A stretch of DNA of 64,000 nucleotides from Brassica napus (taxonomy: Eukaryota > Streptophyta > Magnoliopsida > Brassicales > Brassicaceae), in contig NC_063437.1 in the NCBI RefSeq assembly GCF_020379485.1, forward strand, positions 2,914,001 through 2,978,000. The letters are read 5' to 3'. This document shows, piece by piece, positions 34,906 through 49,357 of this stretch; position 1 is the first letter of the stretch, and the number at the start of each line of letters is the position of its first letter. The notes below the pieces were generated by a model. The model saw only the letters and a list, made by a program, of their open reading frames with translations, was not told the origin of the DNA and made no database searches. Made by a program: the position numbers and the translations under genes.

Positions 34906-37900
34906 ATGGCTGGCTCTGGGACTATTTACGAGTTGCGGAATTGGATGTATATGCATAGAGATGCTAACGGGAGAGTGACGAAAGAATACCTTGCGGGGCT
35001 GGAGACATTTATGCACCAAGCAGATTCAACACCGCTCGCCCAAGAAAGTGGTAAGATGTTCTGTCCTTGTCGGAAATGCAACAATTCGAAATTGGCAAAC
35101 CGTGAAAATGTTTGGAAGCATTTAATAAATAGAGGTTTCACGCCAAATTACTATATCTGGTTTCAACATGGGGAAGGTTATAATTATGATCAGAATGAAG
35201 CTAGTAGTAGTAATAGCAATTTTCAGGAAGAACCGGTTAATCATCATTTGCATAATGAACATAGTTACCATCAGGAGGAGATGGTAGATTATGATAGGGT
35301 TCATGATATGGTAGCTGATGCATTCGTAGCTCATGATGAAGATGAAGAACCTAATATAGATGCAAAAAAGTTTTACGGAATGTTAAACGCGGCGAATCAA
35401 CCACTTTACAGTGGTTGTAGAGAAGGTCTCTCTAAATTGTCGTTGGCTGCTAGAATGATGAATATTAAAACTGATCACAATCTACCTGAAAGTTGCATGA
35501 ACGAATGGGCGGACTTGTTTAAAGAGTATTTGCCGGAAGACAATGTGTCTGCTGATTCTTATTATGAGATTCAGAAATTAGTTTATAGTCTTGGGTTGCC
35601 TTCGGAGATGATAGATGTCTGCATCGACAACTGCATGATCTATTGGGGAGATGATGAGAAGCTAGAAGTATGTCGATTCTGCAAGAAGCCACGATTCAAG
35701 CCGCAAGGACGGGGACGTAATAGGGTACCGTACCAAAGGATGTGGTACCTACCAATTACAGACAGATTGAAAAGATTGTATCAATCAGAGCAGACTGCTG
35801 CAAAGATGAGATGGCATGCCGAGCATACTCAGACGGATGGTGAGATGACTCATCCATCAGATGCAAGAGCCTGGAAACATTTCAACAAAGTACATCCGGA
35901 TTTTGCTAGCAATAGCCGGAATGTGTATCTCGGATTATGCACAGATGGATTTAGTCCGTTCGGAATGTCAGGGAGACAATATTCATTGTGGCCAGTCTTT
36001 CTTACGCCATACAACCTGCCACCGGAGATGTGCATGCAACGGGAGTTGCTATTCTTGACGATATTGATACCTGGTCCGAACCATCCAAAAAGGTCCCTGG
36101 ATGTTTTCCTACAACCACTGATAAAAGAGTTGAAGGATTTGTGGTCAACAGGGGTGAGGACGTATGACTGTTCAACGAAGACGAATTTTACGATGCGAGC
36201 TATGCTTTTGTGGACCATAAGTGACTTTCCTGCATATGGGATGTTGTCTGGATGGACTACACATGGGAGATTAGCTTGTCCATATTGTAATGGAACGACA
36301 GATGCGTTTCAACTGAAGAATGGTAGGAAGACAAGTTGGTTTGATTGTCATCGTCGATTTCTTCCCATTGGCCATCCTTACCGAAGAAACAAGAATTTGT
36401 TTAGGCACAAAAGGGTTGTGAGAGACACTTCTCCACCATATCTAACTGGAGAACAAATTGAAGCACAAATCGACTACTACGGAGCTAACGAAACAGTTCG
36501 TTGGGGTGGTAATTGGCATGTCCCTCGTAATATGCCTGATTCTTACGGTGTTCATCACAACTGGCACAAGAAGAGTATATTTTGGGAGTTGCCATATTGG
36601 AAGGATCTTCTTCTGCGCCACAACCTCGATGTGATGCATATAGAGAAGAATTTCTTTGAGAACATCATGAATACAATATTGAATGTCCCAGGGAAGACAA
36701 AAGACAACATAAAATCGAGGTTGGACTTGCCGGATATTTGCTCAAGAAGCGAGTTACATATTAAAAGCAATGGACAAGTTCCTGTTCCGATATTCAGACT
36801 GTCTTCAGAAAAAAAGTCGGTGTTGTTCAACTGGGTGGCATCAGAAGTGAAGTTCCCCGATGGGTATGTTTCAAATCTCTCTAGATGTGTTGAAAAGGGT
36901 CAAAAGTTCTCTGGGATGAAGAGTCATGATTGTCATGTCTTTATGCAACGACTACTGCCCTTTGCATTTGCGGAGCTACTTCCAACAAACGTACATGAAG
37001 CACTTGCAGGTTCGTAGTGTTTTATATCACAATAATTTTATAACGGTCTAGTTTGCAAAATAATATACGACTAACAATGTGTTTAATTGTTTTTGGAATA
37101 TAAAAGGCATTGGAGCATTTTTCAGGGATCTGAGCACACGCACTCTTAAAGAAGAAGTTGTAGAACAGCTTCAGGAGAACATTCCCATCTTATTGTGCAA
37201 CTTGGAGAAGATATTTCCTCCTGGATTTTTTGACGTCATGGAGCATCTAGCTGTCCACCTCCCATATGAAGCATTGCTTCGTGGACCTGTACATTACGGA
37301 TGGATGTATCAGTATGAGCGAGCCATGAAATATTTGAAGGGAAAAGCAAAGAACCTCGCCAAAGTTGAAGGTTCTATAATTGCTGGAAGTTTGACGGAAG
37401 AAGTTTCTCACTTCACATCGTACTACTTTGCGTCAAAAGTACGTACCCGTAGAAGAGCTCCAAGAAGATATGATGATGGTGGAGTTGCGCCAACATATGC
37501 AGTTGCTGGTGTTCCAGACATCTTTAGCCAGATTGGACGACTCGGTGGGAAGTCTAAAGAGGTTTGGTGGTCGAGTGAACAAGACGCTCATAGTGCACAC
37601 ACCTATATTCTACTCAATTGCGAGGATCCATTGATGCGTTATTTTGAAAGGTAACATATATGGACACTTCAAAACACATATAATTAATTATATAATTGCA
37701 AGAGATTCATTCCTATGAAATGTGATTAATTTTACAGCCTATTTGTTTCTCAAGTCGAAGAAACATTTCCTGGTATATCCACAAGTGACGTAGACAAAAG
37801 GAAAGATCAGCACTTCATTAAGTGGTTGCGGAATCAGGTATTATAACTCAAACTATTTTTTCATACATGATTTGTATTTTAATGTTCTCTTTATTTTTGC

Positions 37901-38577
37901 AGGTTGATTATGACGACGATGCAGATTATCCTAAGTGGTTACACGAAGTAATTCAATCTCCACTTGTAAAGGTCACCACATCACAGATGTATTTCACACG
38001 AGGCTACACTTTTCACACATATGAGTATGGTAGACAGCGGGCGACCAGTAACTATGGAATATGTGTGAAAGGGGAAACAGATTTCTACGGGATCTTGACG
38101 GAGATTATTGAAGTCGAATTTCCAGGGATACTGAAGCTGAAATGCGTCATCTTCAAATGTGAATGGTTCGACCCCGTCGTCAACAGAGGTGTTCGGTCTA
38201 ACAAATTTGGTGTAGTTGATGTCAACGGTGGACGTCGGTACAACAAATTCGAGCCTTTCATCTTAGCTTCACAAGCAGACCAAGTTAGCTTCCTTCCATA
38301 CCCTCGGATGAGAGATTCGGGTATAAATTGGTTAGCAGTGATCAAAGTTACACCTCGAGGACGAATCATCAGTGGAGAAGAACCACCATTGCAAGAAGAA
38401 CAGATAAATGAAGTCGAGGAACCTGAACAAGAAGTTGATGACATCCTTCTCATTGATCCGCATAATCACGAATACGAAGATCTTACCGATGATGCCACAG
38501 ACGAAGCTGTAGAAGACGAGTTTAATGAAAATGATGATATTTCTAGTGATGACGAGAATGTCGATGTATCCGATTGA
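34906..38577 (+). CDS. CACTA transposase, TNP2-type, four exons
   Basis: Exons 34906-37009, 37107-37650, 37738-37837 and 37903-38577 have GT-AG borders and join in frame to 1140 residues. The ATG at 34906 is chosen because the frame's upstream extension lacks another ATG. Domains in order: an N-terminal Transpos_assoc domain with FCPCRKCNNS (about 50-60); a Transposase_21/tnp2 core from LWPVFLTPYNLPPEMC through LDVFLQPLIKELKDLW, with a CPYCNG zinc pair; a DUF4218-like region (HLPYEALLRGPVHYGWMYQY, EGSIIAGSLTEEVSHF); then a DUF4216-like region around FYGILTEIIEVEF and an acidic tail. The protein cuts and joins the element's ends. No stop or frameshift was found, unusual for a plant transposase copy. 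The DDE-type catalytic residues were not assigned. Confidence 0.9.
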
Positions 38578-38814
38578 TGTATTTGATTTTGTGTAGTTTG
38601 TTTTATGAATAAGGTAATGTGAGAGTTTGTTTTATGAATAAGGTAATGTGGGAGTTTGTTTTATGAATAAGAAATTGTGGGAGTTTGTTTTATAAATAAG
38701 TAAATGTGGGAATTGTGGTTTGGAATGAAAATAAAGATGGGGTTTGGAATATATGAAGTAGAAGATAAGGAATATGGGTTTTGGGGTTTGGGGTTTCGGA
38801 TTTTAGGGATTAAA
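38578..38814. repeat. Short tandem repeat after transposase gene
   Basis: Four copies of a unit of about 33-35 bp (GTTTGTTTTATGAATAAG plus GTAATGTGGGA variants) follow the stop codon from about 38596 to 38715. They probably lie in the 3' untranslated region. Each carries AATAAG, a weak polyadenylation-like hexamer. Confidence 0.75.
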
Positions 38815-39215
38815 GGTACTGCTCGTTAATTCCTCGTAACCTGACGTCGAATGTACGACGTAATCCTCGTTTATTCCACGTAGGACAGAATCGTCGTAAA
38901 GACCTCGTAATGTAAATTGACGTAAATGCCACGTAAAGTAAATGACGAAGGAGGAACTCGTTTATTCCACGTAGGAAAGAATCGTCGTAAACACCTCGTA
39001 AGGTAAATTGACGTAAATACCACGTAAAGTAAATGACGAAGAAGGCACTCTTTAATTCCACGTAGGATGATTTCGTCGTAAACACCTCGTAAGGCCACGA
39101 GGACTTTACGACGAAATTAAAAAAGCGGGGCACGCTAATTCCACGTAAGCCAAAATCGTCGTAAAAGAGTCGTAAACTAACGACGATATTACGACGAAAA
39201 TATTAAAAATACTAA
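38815..39215. repeat. Internal array of CACTA subterminal-type motifs
   Basis: About a dozen imperfect units such as TTTATTCCACGTAGGA, AATCGTCGTAAA, ACCTCGTAAGGTAAATTGACG and ACGTAAAGTAAATGACGAA form two near-identical blocks of about 80 bp (38930 and 39010). A further cluster is at 39590-39760. The same words dominate the element's two ends, so this looks like an internal copy of the protein-binding repeats, placed just upstream of the second gene. Confidence 0.8.
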
Positions 39216-39836
39216 AAAAAAAGAGAAGAAAGATGCTTGAATCACATTTGGCGAGACTTACGTAAGTCTCGACCACATGAGTTCCAAATATCTTCTTCTC
39301 TTCTTTTTTTTTCCAAATTTTCTAAATTGGTGAAAAGCGGGACTTGCTACTTCCTCATAGTATAAAAACTAGAAAAAAAGAAAAAAGAAAGATACTGGAA
39401 TTATATGTGGCGAGACTTAAGTCTCACCCACATAAATTCTAATATCTTCTTTTCTTCTTTTTTTTTCAAATATTTCTAATTTGAAAAGTATTTTGGTGAG
39501 GAGTGTGATTTGAGATAGGGTGTGTTTTGTGAGTTTGTGTGTGTGGTTTGAGAAGGAAAGTTGTGGGTATTTATAGAAAATAAAGGCTCGCTAATTCCTC
39601 GTAACTGGTTAACTCGTTAATTCCACGTAACCCTTTTCGTCGTAAAAACGTCGTTAACGAAAACGCGGGCCTTTGTATTTCGTCGCTATTTCGTCGTAAC
39701 TGAAAACGCGGGCCTCTGTAATTCCTCGTAAGTTTACGAGGAATTTACGAGGACAAGTAATCTTATATATATCCCGAGCGAGCTCGCTCCGTCTTTCCTC
39801 TCTACTTCCTCTCCACTTCCTCCCTAATTCGTAGCA

Positions 39837-41745
<1,909 letters not shown>

Positions 41746-41924
41746 CGACCACCCTTAGTTCTTTTTAATTTCGGTTATTGTATTATGAATTCAAAACTTA
41801 TTTATATATAAAATATTTTGGTTTTGATTTTTTTAGAATTTTAATTTTATTAATAATTTAAATATATTTATAATTATATTTATAATTATAATTTTTTATA
41901 TTTCTATAAAATAATGAAACGAAG

Positions 41925-42350
41925 TAAATTCGTAGCTAATTTTGCGGCTTCTTTACGTGGAAGCTTAACGTGGTTTTTACGAGGAAACATTTACATGGAA
42001 ATAACGTGGAAATCTATCAAGGTTTTTACGTTTTCTTTACGTGGAAAGCTCTCAAGGTATTTACGTTAATTTTACGAGTATTTATTTACGTGGGTTTTAC
42101 GAGGAAAGCTTTTCGTGGTATTTACGAGGAAACTTAGCGACGTCCTTACGTGGAATCTTTACGTGGTCTTTACGACGAAATATCCTCCTTCGCTTTTACG
42201 ACGAAATTATTTCCTCGCTAACTTACGACGAATTAGCGAGGATATATGCGTTACGACAAACGTATAACGACGAAACGCGTTTCCTCGCTAATTCGTCGTA
42301 ACACTGCTTTTACGACGAAGTAACGAGGAAAACTGCCCTCGTAAAACTTG
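41925..42350. repeat. Right subterminal repeat array of the CACTA element
   Basis: Dense copies of TTTACGTGG, TTTACGAGGAAA, TTTACGACGAAAT and CGCTAATTCGTCGTAA, in both orientations, run up to the right terminal repeat. The left counterpart occupies about 34485-34800. Confidence 0.85.
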
Positions 42351-42368
42351 TGTTTTCTTGTAGTGTTT

Positions 42369-44190
42369 AAATTACAATAATAAAATATTCAAAGAGTGTT
42401 AAAGAGCGTTAATATGAGTAAATTGCGTTTGTTACAATTAGTAAAAGCCATATCTAAATCAGACGAACATATATGAATTTTATTAGATTTGTCTATGTTG
42501 ATCATTTATTTGAAAACAGTGTATATGAAAATTATTTGATATTTATTAAGTGTGATTGCAGGTGATAATACGATTACAGTAACGATGGGTTGAATAAATA
42601 TATAACATAGAAGTCATGGCTTCTTTCATGTGTGATATTTTTATTTGGACAATCCTAAAAAATTTATTATATTTTACATAAATTAATTATAATATCTTTA
42701 TTTTATTTGAAATACTAATAAATATCTTAAGAAATGTCTAACAAAATCTTTCAAATATCTTTTATAATCTTCTTAAAATATATTTTCGAAATTAGTTAAT
42801 TAAAATTTTAGTTATCACAAAGTTAGAAACTAAATTTTAGTTTGGTTTTGATTGTAAACAAAAATTAATAATCTTTTTAAGGGGAACTTTTAACTTTACC
42901 ACTACTAAAGAGATATTTTCAAAAATATCTTCTTCATTAAGTGGTAAAAGACTCTTATACCCTTATTTTCTATATATATAATAAATTATTATTTAAATAT
43001 TTTTTTATGTTTTCGAATTATATTTTTTCAAATTTGAACTTTTTGATAAATTTTTTTAATGATTTTTTTTAGAATTTTCTTTTTACTTTTTTCAAATTTT
43101 CTTTTTGAAAATCGATAATTATGTTTGAAACTGTTTTTTTTAATTTTTTTTTTAAAAAATAATTATTTATTTATATACTTATTAGAATCCTAAATTTCAT
43201 ATTCCAAAGACCCTACTACACCCCTCAACTATAAAACCTCAGTCTAGATTAGTTAACCGTAGGGGGTACAAGTGTCTTTTACTTTTCATTAAAAGTGAGG
43301 GTAAAAATGATTAATGTAGACATAAAAAGTGGTACTATGGATGTGGTATTTGTGGCAATTTTCTTTTTCTTTTTAAATTAAATTTAAGAAATATTTAAAA
43401 ATATATTTAAAAAAATAAATATTCATTTCTATTTCTAATTTAAAAATAAAATATCTTAACTATTTAGCACACAAATTATAACTTATTTTATATGTTATTT
43501 TTTTTTTAATTTAGACCACTTAGAAGTCATAATTTTAAATGCTTTTACCATTTAATACAATTAATTTACACCTCCCTTCCAAGATGAAACATTTGATCTT
43601 TATTCATATCGTATATATAAGACTTTAGTCTACTGTTATTGACGTCTGTGAATTCCCCCAAGTTAAAAACCAAATCGGTTTATTATTTAAACATCTATAC
43701 TAAATTGTTTTAATTAATCACTATATACCAAACTCTCTATTATGTAAGTTCAACTTAAATTAATTTCTACATATATTTCAAATTTAGAAATAAAAAAATT
43801 ATGTAAATAACTATTGTTACATAATAATGTTTTCAAAATAAATTTTATAGTAATAATATTATATGCCACACAAATAGTATTTTAAAATTAGATAATATAT
43901 AACATCAAAGTATATTAATTTGTTAATATATTTTATAGCATAATCTAAAATATTATAGTATTAAAACCAGTACGGTTGTGCAGGTCAAGATCTAATTTAG
44001 ATTTAAAATACTAGTAGTCAGATTAATAAGGAATACATGCAGATATTAATACACTGGATTGACTAATATATACTATAATGTATAAGTAAAGTTTTTACCA
44101 AAAAAATGTATAAAAAAGTATTATATTTTGATTACATATATTGTTTGTGATAAATGTGGAGTGGATCCCATATGAGTGTGTTGTCAAACC
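42369..44190. other. AT-rich intergenic region right of the CACTA element
   Basis: No genes. The part at 42890-43370 opens with TTTACCACTACTAAAG and closes with AAAAAGTGGTACTATGG plus GTGGTATTTGTGGCAATT, weakly suggesting an old Mutator-type repeat. The borders are unclear. Confidence 0.35.
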
Positions 44191-44223
44191 AAATTTTGGT
44201 GATCCATTATCTTAATATGACTG

Positions 44224-44500
44224 TATTGTGGGGAGAAGAATGAAACTAGAGACCATCTCTTTTTCGCATGTCGTTATAACTATATGGTTTGGATTCGAGT
44301 GACTGGGAGATTGTTGGGTTCTCGCATCACTCCAGACTCTGAGGATACTCTTGACAGGATGAAGAGTGATCGGGTCTCTGGAATAGATAAAATCTTGGAG
44401 AGAATGAATTTTTAGATGACAATCTATCATATATGGCGAGAAAGGAATGCAAGGAGACATGGGAGAGCTTGGACACTGATGGAGAATCATGAGAAATAGA
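44224..44500 (+). pseudogene. LINE zf-RVT fragment, plus strand
   Basis: Reads CGEKNETRDHLFFACRYNYM with VWIRVTGRLLGS, a stop at 44413, and then TIYHIWRERNARRHGRAW. This is the zinc-binding reverse-transcriptase-associated domain near the end of plant LINE ORF2 (C-x-x-x-x-E-T-x-D-H-L-F-F-x-C). It lies in the opposite orientation to the LINE pieces just to its right. Confidence 0.7.
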
Positions 44501-44823
44501 ATCTCATCTTTGGGTCATCGGTATGGAAGTAAACTGGAGGGTCTCATGCGGTGCTGGTTTGAAGTCACAATATGAGTATATTTTGGCCGTCCGTTTACAA
44601 ATTACACAGGCAATAAGCATCTATTTCTGTTTTAGCTTATAACAGTATAGCTTTTATTTTTCTTGATCTCACATGTAAGTGCATATTCTTTGGATCATTA
44701 TTAATAAATTTGAAATTTCATAAAAAAAAAGACTGTTTTATGAGGTAATAAAAAGGTATAACCGCATTGGTAAAACAAAATAAAGGAACAATTATTCACA
44801 TCTACAACTGTCGTATATTAAAT

Positions 44824-45830
44824 CTAACTAGATCTTAACCTGAACAACCATACAGGTGTTATTTTTTACCTCGTGAGCCAAGTGAGGAAGTTGTGGCGAG
44901 GGATACCTCGTGAAGACCATACCACTGCATACCAAGGAATAAGTGGTTGATGGTGCTTGACTAGGTTGTAGACCATTCTTGTCGAATAAGAAGACAAAGG
45001 CGTTCCTTGTGGAAACCACTCATAGACATCGTTTGCTTCCAAAAAGGTAAGGGTGGAGAAGTAGACATGGAGAGATAGTTGGCTTTTAGACCAAGGGTGT
45101 GGTAAGTGCCAGCGATCATTTCGATAGAGGTCATGGAGGGTTGATGAGTGCTGAATGCCGATGTAAGAAGTAATGGGGAATCCAAGGAACCGTCTCATGT
45201 TACCAAAAGGGCTTCAGTTGTCAGATCAGAACCGAGTGTTTTTTCCATTTCCTGGTAAATTTTTTATCCAACTATAAGCATAATCCCTTACTCACAAGAT
45301 CTTCTTAGTTTCTGAAGAGTGAGTTTGTTTCTCCTTGATGGTCCATAGATTGCTGAAGTGACCAGAAAGGATGTTCTTGATGAACCAGGCTACCCAAATA
45401 GAACAAGCTCTAAAGAAAATTAACCACATCAATTTTATCGAGCAAGCTCTATTCCAAAAACACCAAGTCCCTAATTCCAAGGCCACCTTCTTCTTTTGCC
45501 AGGGTAGCAACCTCCCAAGAAACTTTCGCTGAGTGATTGCCTTCTACGGTCCCTTTCCAAAGATAAACACCACATAGAAAATGGATAATTCTATGAACTT
45601 TTTTAGGGATAGTAATTGTAGCGCACCAGAAGTTTGATATGCCTGCTATGACTATGTTGATCAGAACTAGTCTTCCCGCAAAGGATAATATTTTTGCAGT
45701 CCAGCTATTGATCTTACTCTTCACTTGTTGTATCAGGGGCTCGCATTTAGCTAGAGTCATCTTCTTAGTGCATAGAGGAACTCCTAAGTAACGGATGGGT
45801 AGAGTTCCCTGAGTTAAGCCGCATTAGGAA
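44824..45830 (-). pseudogene. LINE ORF2 C-terminal fragment, minus strand
   Basis: The minus strand shows LPIRYLGVPLCTKKMTLAKC, KINSWTAKILSFAGRLVLIN, FLCGVYLWKGTVEGNHSAKV and KEEGGLGIRDLVFLE, then NDVYEWFPQGTPLSSYSTRM and FLTWLTR. These are the post-RT and zf-RVT-proximal sections of an L1-type ORF2. They sit in three frames separated by stops. The family resembles the larger LINE at 49.15-55.23 kb (RYMGVPLCTKKL, FAGRLLLIKTVISGI), but this copy is shorter and older. It abuts a Copia remnant near 45.83-45.96 kb. Confidence 0.8.
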
Positions 45831-46007
45831 AGGACTGTCTTGAATAGATGTCCTACAAAAGATCGGATGCTGAGATGGGGGATCCAAATTGACCCAAGCT
45901 GTATATTGTGCAATGCTCCAACATAAACTCAAGATCACATGTACTATGAGGGCCCCTACACTTGAAGCCTCTGGAAAGAACTATCATGCAAAGCGCAATG
46001 GCACCCT

Positions 46008-48122
46008 TCACGGAATTGGTCGACAGAACTTCGCTGCAAGCAAGCAATTTCCTCTCTGAAGCACAAACGGCTTCTTGTTCCCCTGATCTGCATAAACATA
46101 CACAACAGAACCAAAGCGTCTCACATGTTTATAACCAGATAGTTTACCTAACCATACCTCTACGGGTGATTTGAAATTAATGGATGCTGTAAGAGATCGG
46201 TTGATCATATATACTGCTATGTTCACAGCCTCTACCCAGAACGTCTTTTGTAATCCAGACTCATTCAACATGCATCGAACCTTCTCCATGATGGTTCTAT
46301 TCATCCGCTCTGCTACTCCATTTTTCTGAGGCGTATATGTGCATGTCCTATGTCTAGTAATGTCATTTGTCCTGCAAAACTCGTTAAAAGCATTATTGAC
46401 AAATTCTAGAACATTATCAGTACGCAAGTATTTTACTTTCTTATCAAATTGATTCTCAACTAAGATTTTCCAGTCACAAAACTTAGTGAAAGTCTCATCC
46501 TTAGTTTTAAGTAAGCATACTCATAGCTTTCTAGAGAAATCATCTATAATTGAAAAAAAATACTGGTTACCAGACAAAGACGGCGTGACATTTGGTGAAC
46601 CCCAAAGATCCGCATGTAAATACTCTAACACCTGGTTAGAGCTATGCTGTCCCACCTCGAAGCTCACTTTCTTTGCCTTACCAACTATGCAATGCTCACA
46701 CATAGAATCTGTCTCAATGTCTCGCTTCTTCAGAACACCATTCTTCACTACAACCTGCATATTCATGTAACTCATATGACCAAGCCTACTATGCCATAAG
46801 GATACTTCTTGAGTCTTCTCCACATAACACGCTTCAGATGTTACTGTCTCTCCATCAAGTATGTACATGCTGTTTTTCAAGATTCCTTGAAGTGCCATCT
46901 TATTGTTCTTCTGGAACATGATCTTCCCGTCTCTTCTAGAGTGAGTGAATCCCAACCTGTCAAGAGTACTCGTAGAAATCACATTTCTACGGAGAGATGG
47001 AACATATCTAACATCTTTCATGAGTTTAACAGATCCTTCCTTTGTGTTCAGTCGTATTGTTCCACGCCCTGAAGTCTCAATGGAGTGATAATCTCCAAGC
47101 AAGATTTTTGTAGGTCCTATCTCTGTGAATTCCACAAACCAGTCTTGCCTACAGGTCATATGATGGGTGCATCCCGATTCTATAACCCAGTTATCTTGAG
47201 TGTCATCTGATGATGAGTGTAAAGCACTCATCTACTCAACTTCTCCAATGGCCACAGCTACTTCTCCACTGTCTTCAGCCTCCATTCATATTTTCCTCGC
47301 ATAGCAATCCTTTTTGACATGGCCTTCCTTCTTGCAATACCAGCAAGTGACTTTCCGCTGCTTTGAGCTGCTCCTCGGCCTGCCTCCTCGCGAATCACTT
47401 GACTCTCTGCGGCTTGATCTTCCTCTATCGTTAGTATACAAGACTGTTGCAGAAGCTTTCTCGTTTCTGCTGTTCTCGTTGATCTCCCTCTACTTCGATC
47501 TTGCAGCTGAGATAACTTCCTCTAAAGTTATGGAGTCTTTTCCATACTTCAAAGTATGCTTCAGTTGATCATAGCTTCCCGGTAGAGAACTGAGGAACAC
47601 GATGGCTTGGATCTCATCAGTTACATTTACATTCAAGCTGCTCATCTCTGTAACTATCTTCAAGAAGTCATCAACGTTGATGTCGATTGTCTTTGAGCCA
47701 TCACACTTGAACATGTGTAATCGAGACTACACAAAGATCCTATTAGGAAGGGACTTTGACATGTACGGTCTCTCTATAAGTGACCACATTGACGCCGCTG
47801 TGACACAATGTTTAATCTTTCTCAATACATGATCATTGATGTTCAAGATTATGATATCCCTAGCTCGATCATCTTTCTCCAATTTGATTGGATCCGCGAT
47901 CATCTTTGTCTTCGATGTGGACTCCTTCTCGTCTTGATCATCATCGTAAATTTTCTTGCCTTCTTCTTTCGTCAATGGTACTTTGATCTCAAAGTTATCG
48001 GAGAGTATTACTTCTTTCAATCCGGAGACTCCGAAAGAGCGCCATCATCCTAATCGTCCAGAGAGAGAAGTCGCCGGTGCTGTCGAATCGCTCAACCTCC
48101 GCTCGCGTTATCGTCTTCGCCA
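46008..48122 (-). pseudogene. Copia gag-protease-integrase, broken
   Basis: Gag starts at ATG 48122 (MAKTITRAEVERFDSTGDFS) and shifts frame near 48.03 kb into LKEVILSDNFEIKVPLTKEE. A UBN2-type gag segment lies at 47490-47714 and a CCHC knuckle (CWYCKKEGHVKKDC) at about 47310-47350. The protease motif reads WVIESGCTHHMT, with Glu where the catalytic Asp of the usual D-S-G is expected. The GAG-pre-integrase segment has LWHSRLGHMSYMNM and HCIVGKAKKVSF. The integrase core includes YLHADLWGSP at 46521-47231 and FCRTNDITRHRTCTYTPQKN and GVAERMNRTIMEK at 46008-46427. Frames change at least twice, and reverse transcriptase is missing. Confidence 0.85.
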
Positions 48123-48146
48123 TCGGAGTCGATCTTCAACAGCGAT

Positions 48147-48158
48147 GCTCTGATACCA
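48147..48158 (-). promoter_or_regulatory. Copia primer-binding site
   Basis: The minus strand reads TGGTATCAGAGC, complementary to the 3' end of plant initiator methionine tRNA, two bases inside the LTR. This is the standard plant Copia primer site. Confidence 0.85.
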
Positions 48159-48160
48159 CT

Positions 48161-48641
48161 TGTTGGGACTAATCAAAGCTCACACAAGCCTTCAAGTCAC
48201 CAAATCTCGAACGATCTTGAACTCTCACCTAACTCTCTCTCTTTCTCTCAATCGAATCTATCAACAATAAACGCAAGAAACGAAATCAACACAGCAAGTG
48301 TTTACCCAGTGTATCTCTCCAATACGGAGAACTAATCACTGGGGCCAGACTCAATCCAGCAATCCACTAGAACGATTTTCTTCTCGAGTCTCAACAACCC
48401 TGAGCTCGTTACAGCTTATTTTAGATGAATGAGAACAACGATAACACCATAGCTCTTCCTACTCTCTTATATATCGAGAGTTTACAAGTAAACCGGACTT
48501 TAATTAGACTCTTAAAACAAACCCGAAATTGACCCAAACTGGACTCAACTCGTGAATGCCTAATCGTTACGTCCAAAAGAGACTATGATTCGCTTCATCA
48601 TTTATCTATAGCCTATGATCAAGTTTAGTTCATACTCAACA
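48161..48641 (-). repeat. Copia 5' LTR (481 bp)
   Basis: Bounded by TGTTG and CAACA, it lies directly next to the primer-binding site. The left edge in plus orientation is TGTTGGGACTAATC and the right edge ATACTCAACA. The matching 3' LTR is absent, so age cannot be estimated from LTR divergence. Confidence 0.8.
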
Positions 48642-48754
48642 TTAATAGTACATTTAAACTTCATTACTTTCAGACAGGTTGCGGAAAAATACCCATATAC
48701 AATGCTGAGGTGGAGGTATGTGGAGAAAGTGAAATCTCATTTATTATTATATAT

Positions 48755-49000
48755 GCATAACCTAGTTGGGAGAAGCCAGAACTTAGCATTGACTTCCAAG
48801 CCTTATAGTGAATATTTAAAATATATATGACCCACAAATTAACTTGCGAACTCATGATCATGGGTTCTCGGATACATTTATTCGATAATGAATACAATCT
48901 CCACCCATTAACTTGCGGACTTCGTGGCTCCTTCATGCACCGCACAAATTATATTTCTAGTTTTTTTTTAGCAACCAAAATACCAATATTTATAATTTTG
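48755..49000. repeat. Segmental duplication landmark B, copy 2
   Basis: Shares GAGAAGCCAGAACTT, AGCATTGACTTCCAAGCCTT, CTTCGTGGCTCC and GCACAAATTATATT with 24400-24650. The Copia element and the LINE sit on either side of it. Confidence 0.75.
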
Positions 49001-49357
49001 ATCCAAACCAATATTGTAATTTTCCACCCCAGTCTCTCTTGCTTGCAATTATTATTTTGCAGTTTATACACGTTTTCACTGTCGGTACATGCATCGTCGG
49101 TAAAAAGAATTGTCTGTTTATTTTTCTTTGAGTTTTATCTTTTGTTTTATTGGTTTTTTTTTTTTGAACTGATTTTCATATTAAAAGCAAAAGAAATGAA
49201 AAAATTACAAGCCCCAGGCTTAAGTTTGTCACCCAACCCATTACAAAAGAGAAACTCATATCAATAACCATTAGGTAACCAACCTAAAGCAATTTATAGC
49301 CAAGAAAATGAGATCAGTAGGACAATTAGTGCAGGAGTAGTGGTCCTATGAAAGCCA

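Larger units (their letters stand above)
45960..48641 (-). mobile_element. Ty1/Copia retrotransposon remnant with one LTR (minus strand)
   Basis: One LTR (48161-48641), a primer-binding site (48147-48158), gag, protease and part of integrase are recognisable on the minus strand. The sequence breaks off in the integrase near 46.0 kb, with no reverse transcriptase, RNase H or second LTR. A LINE fragment lies immediately to the left. It cannot be autonomous. Confidence 0.88.
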
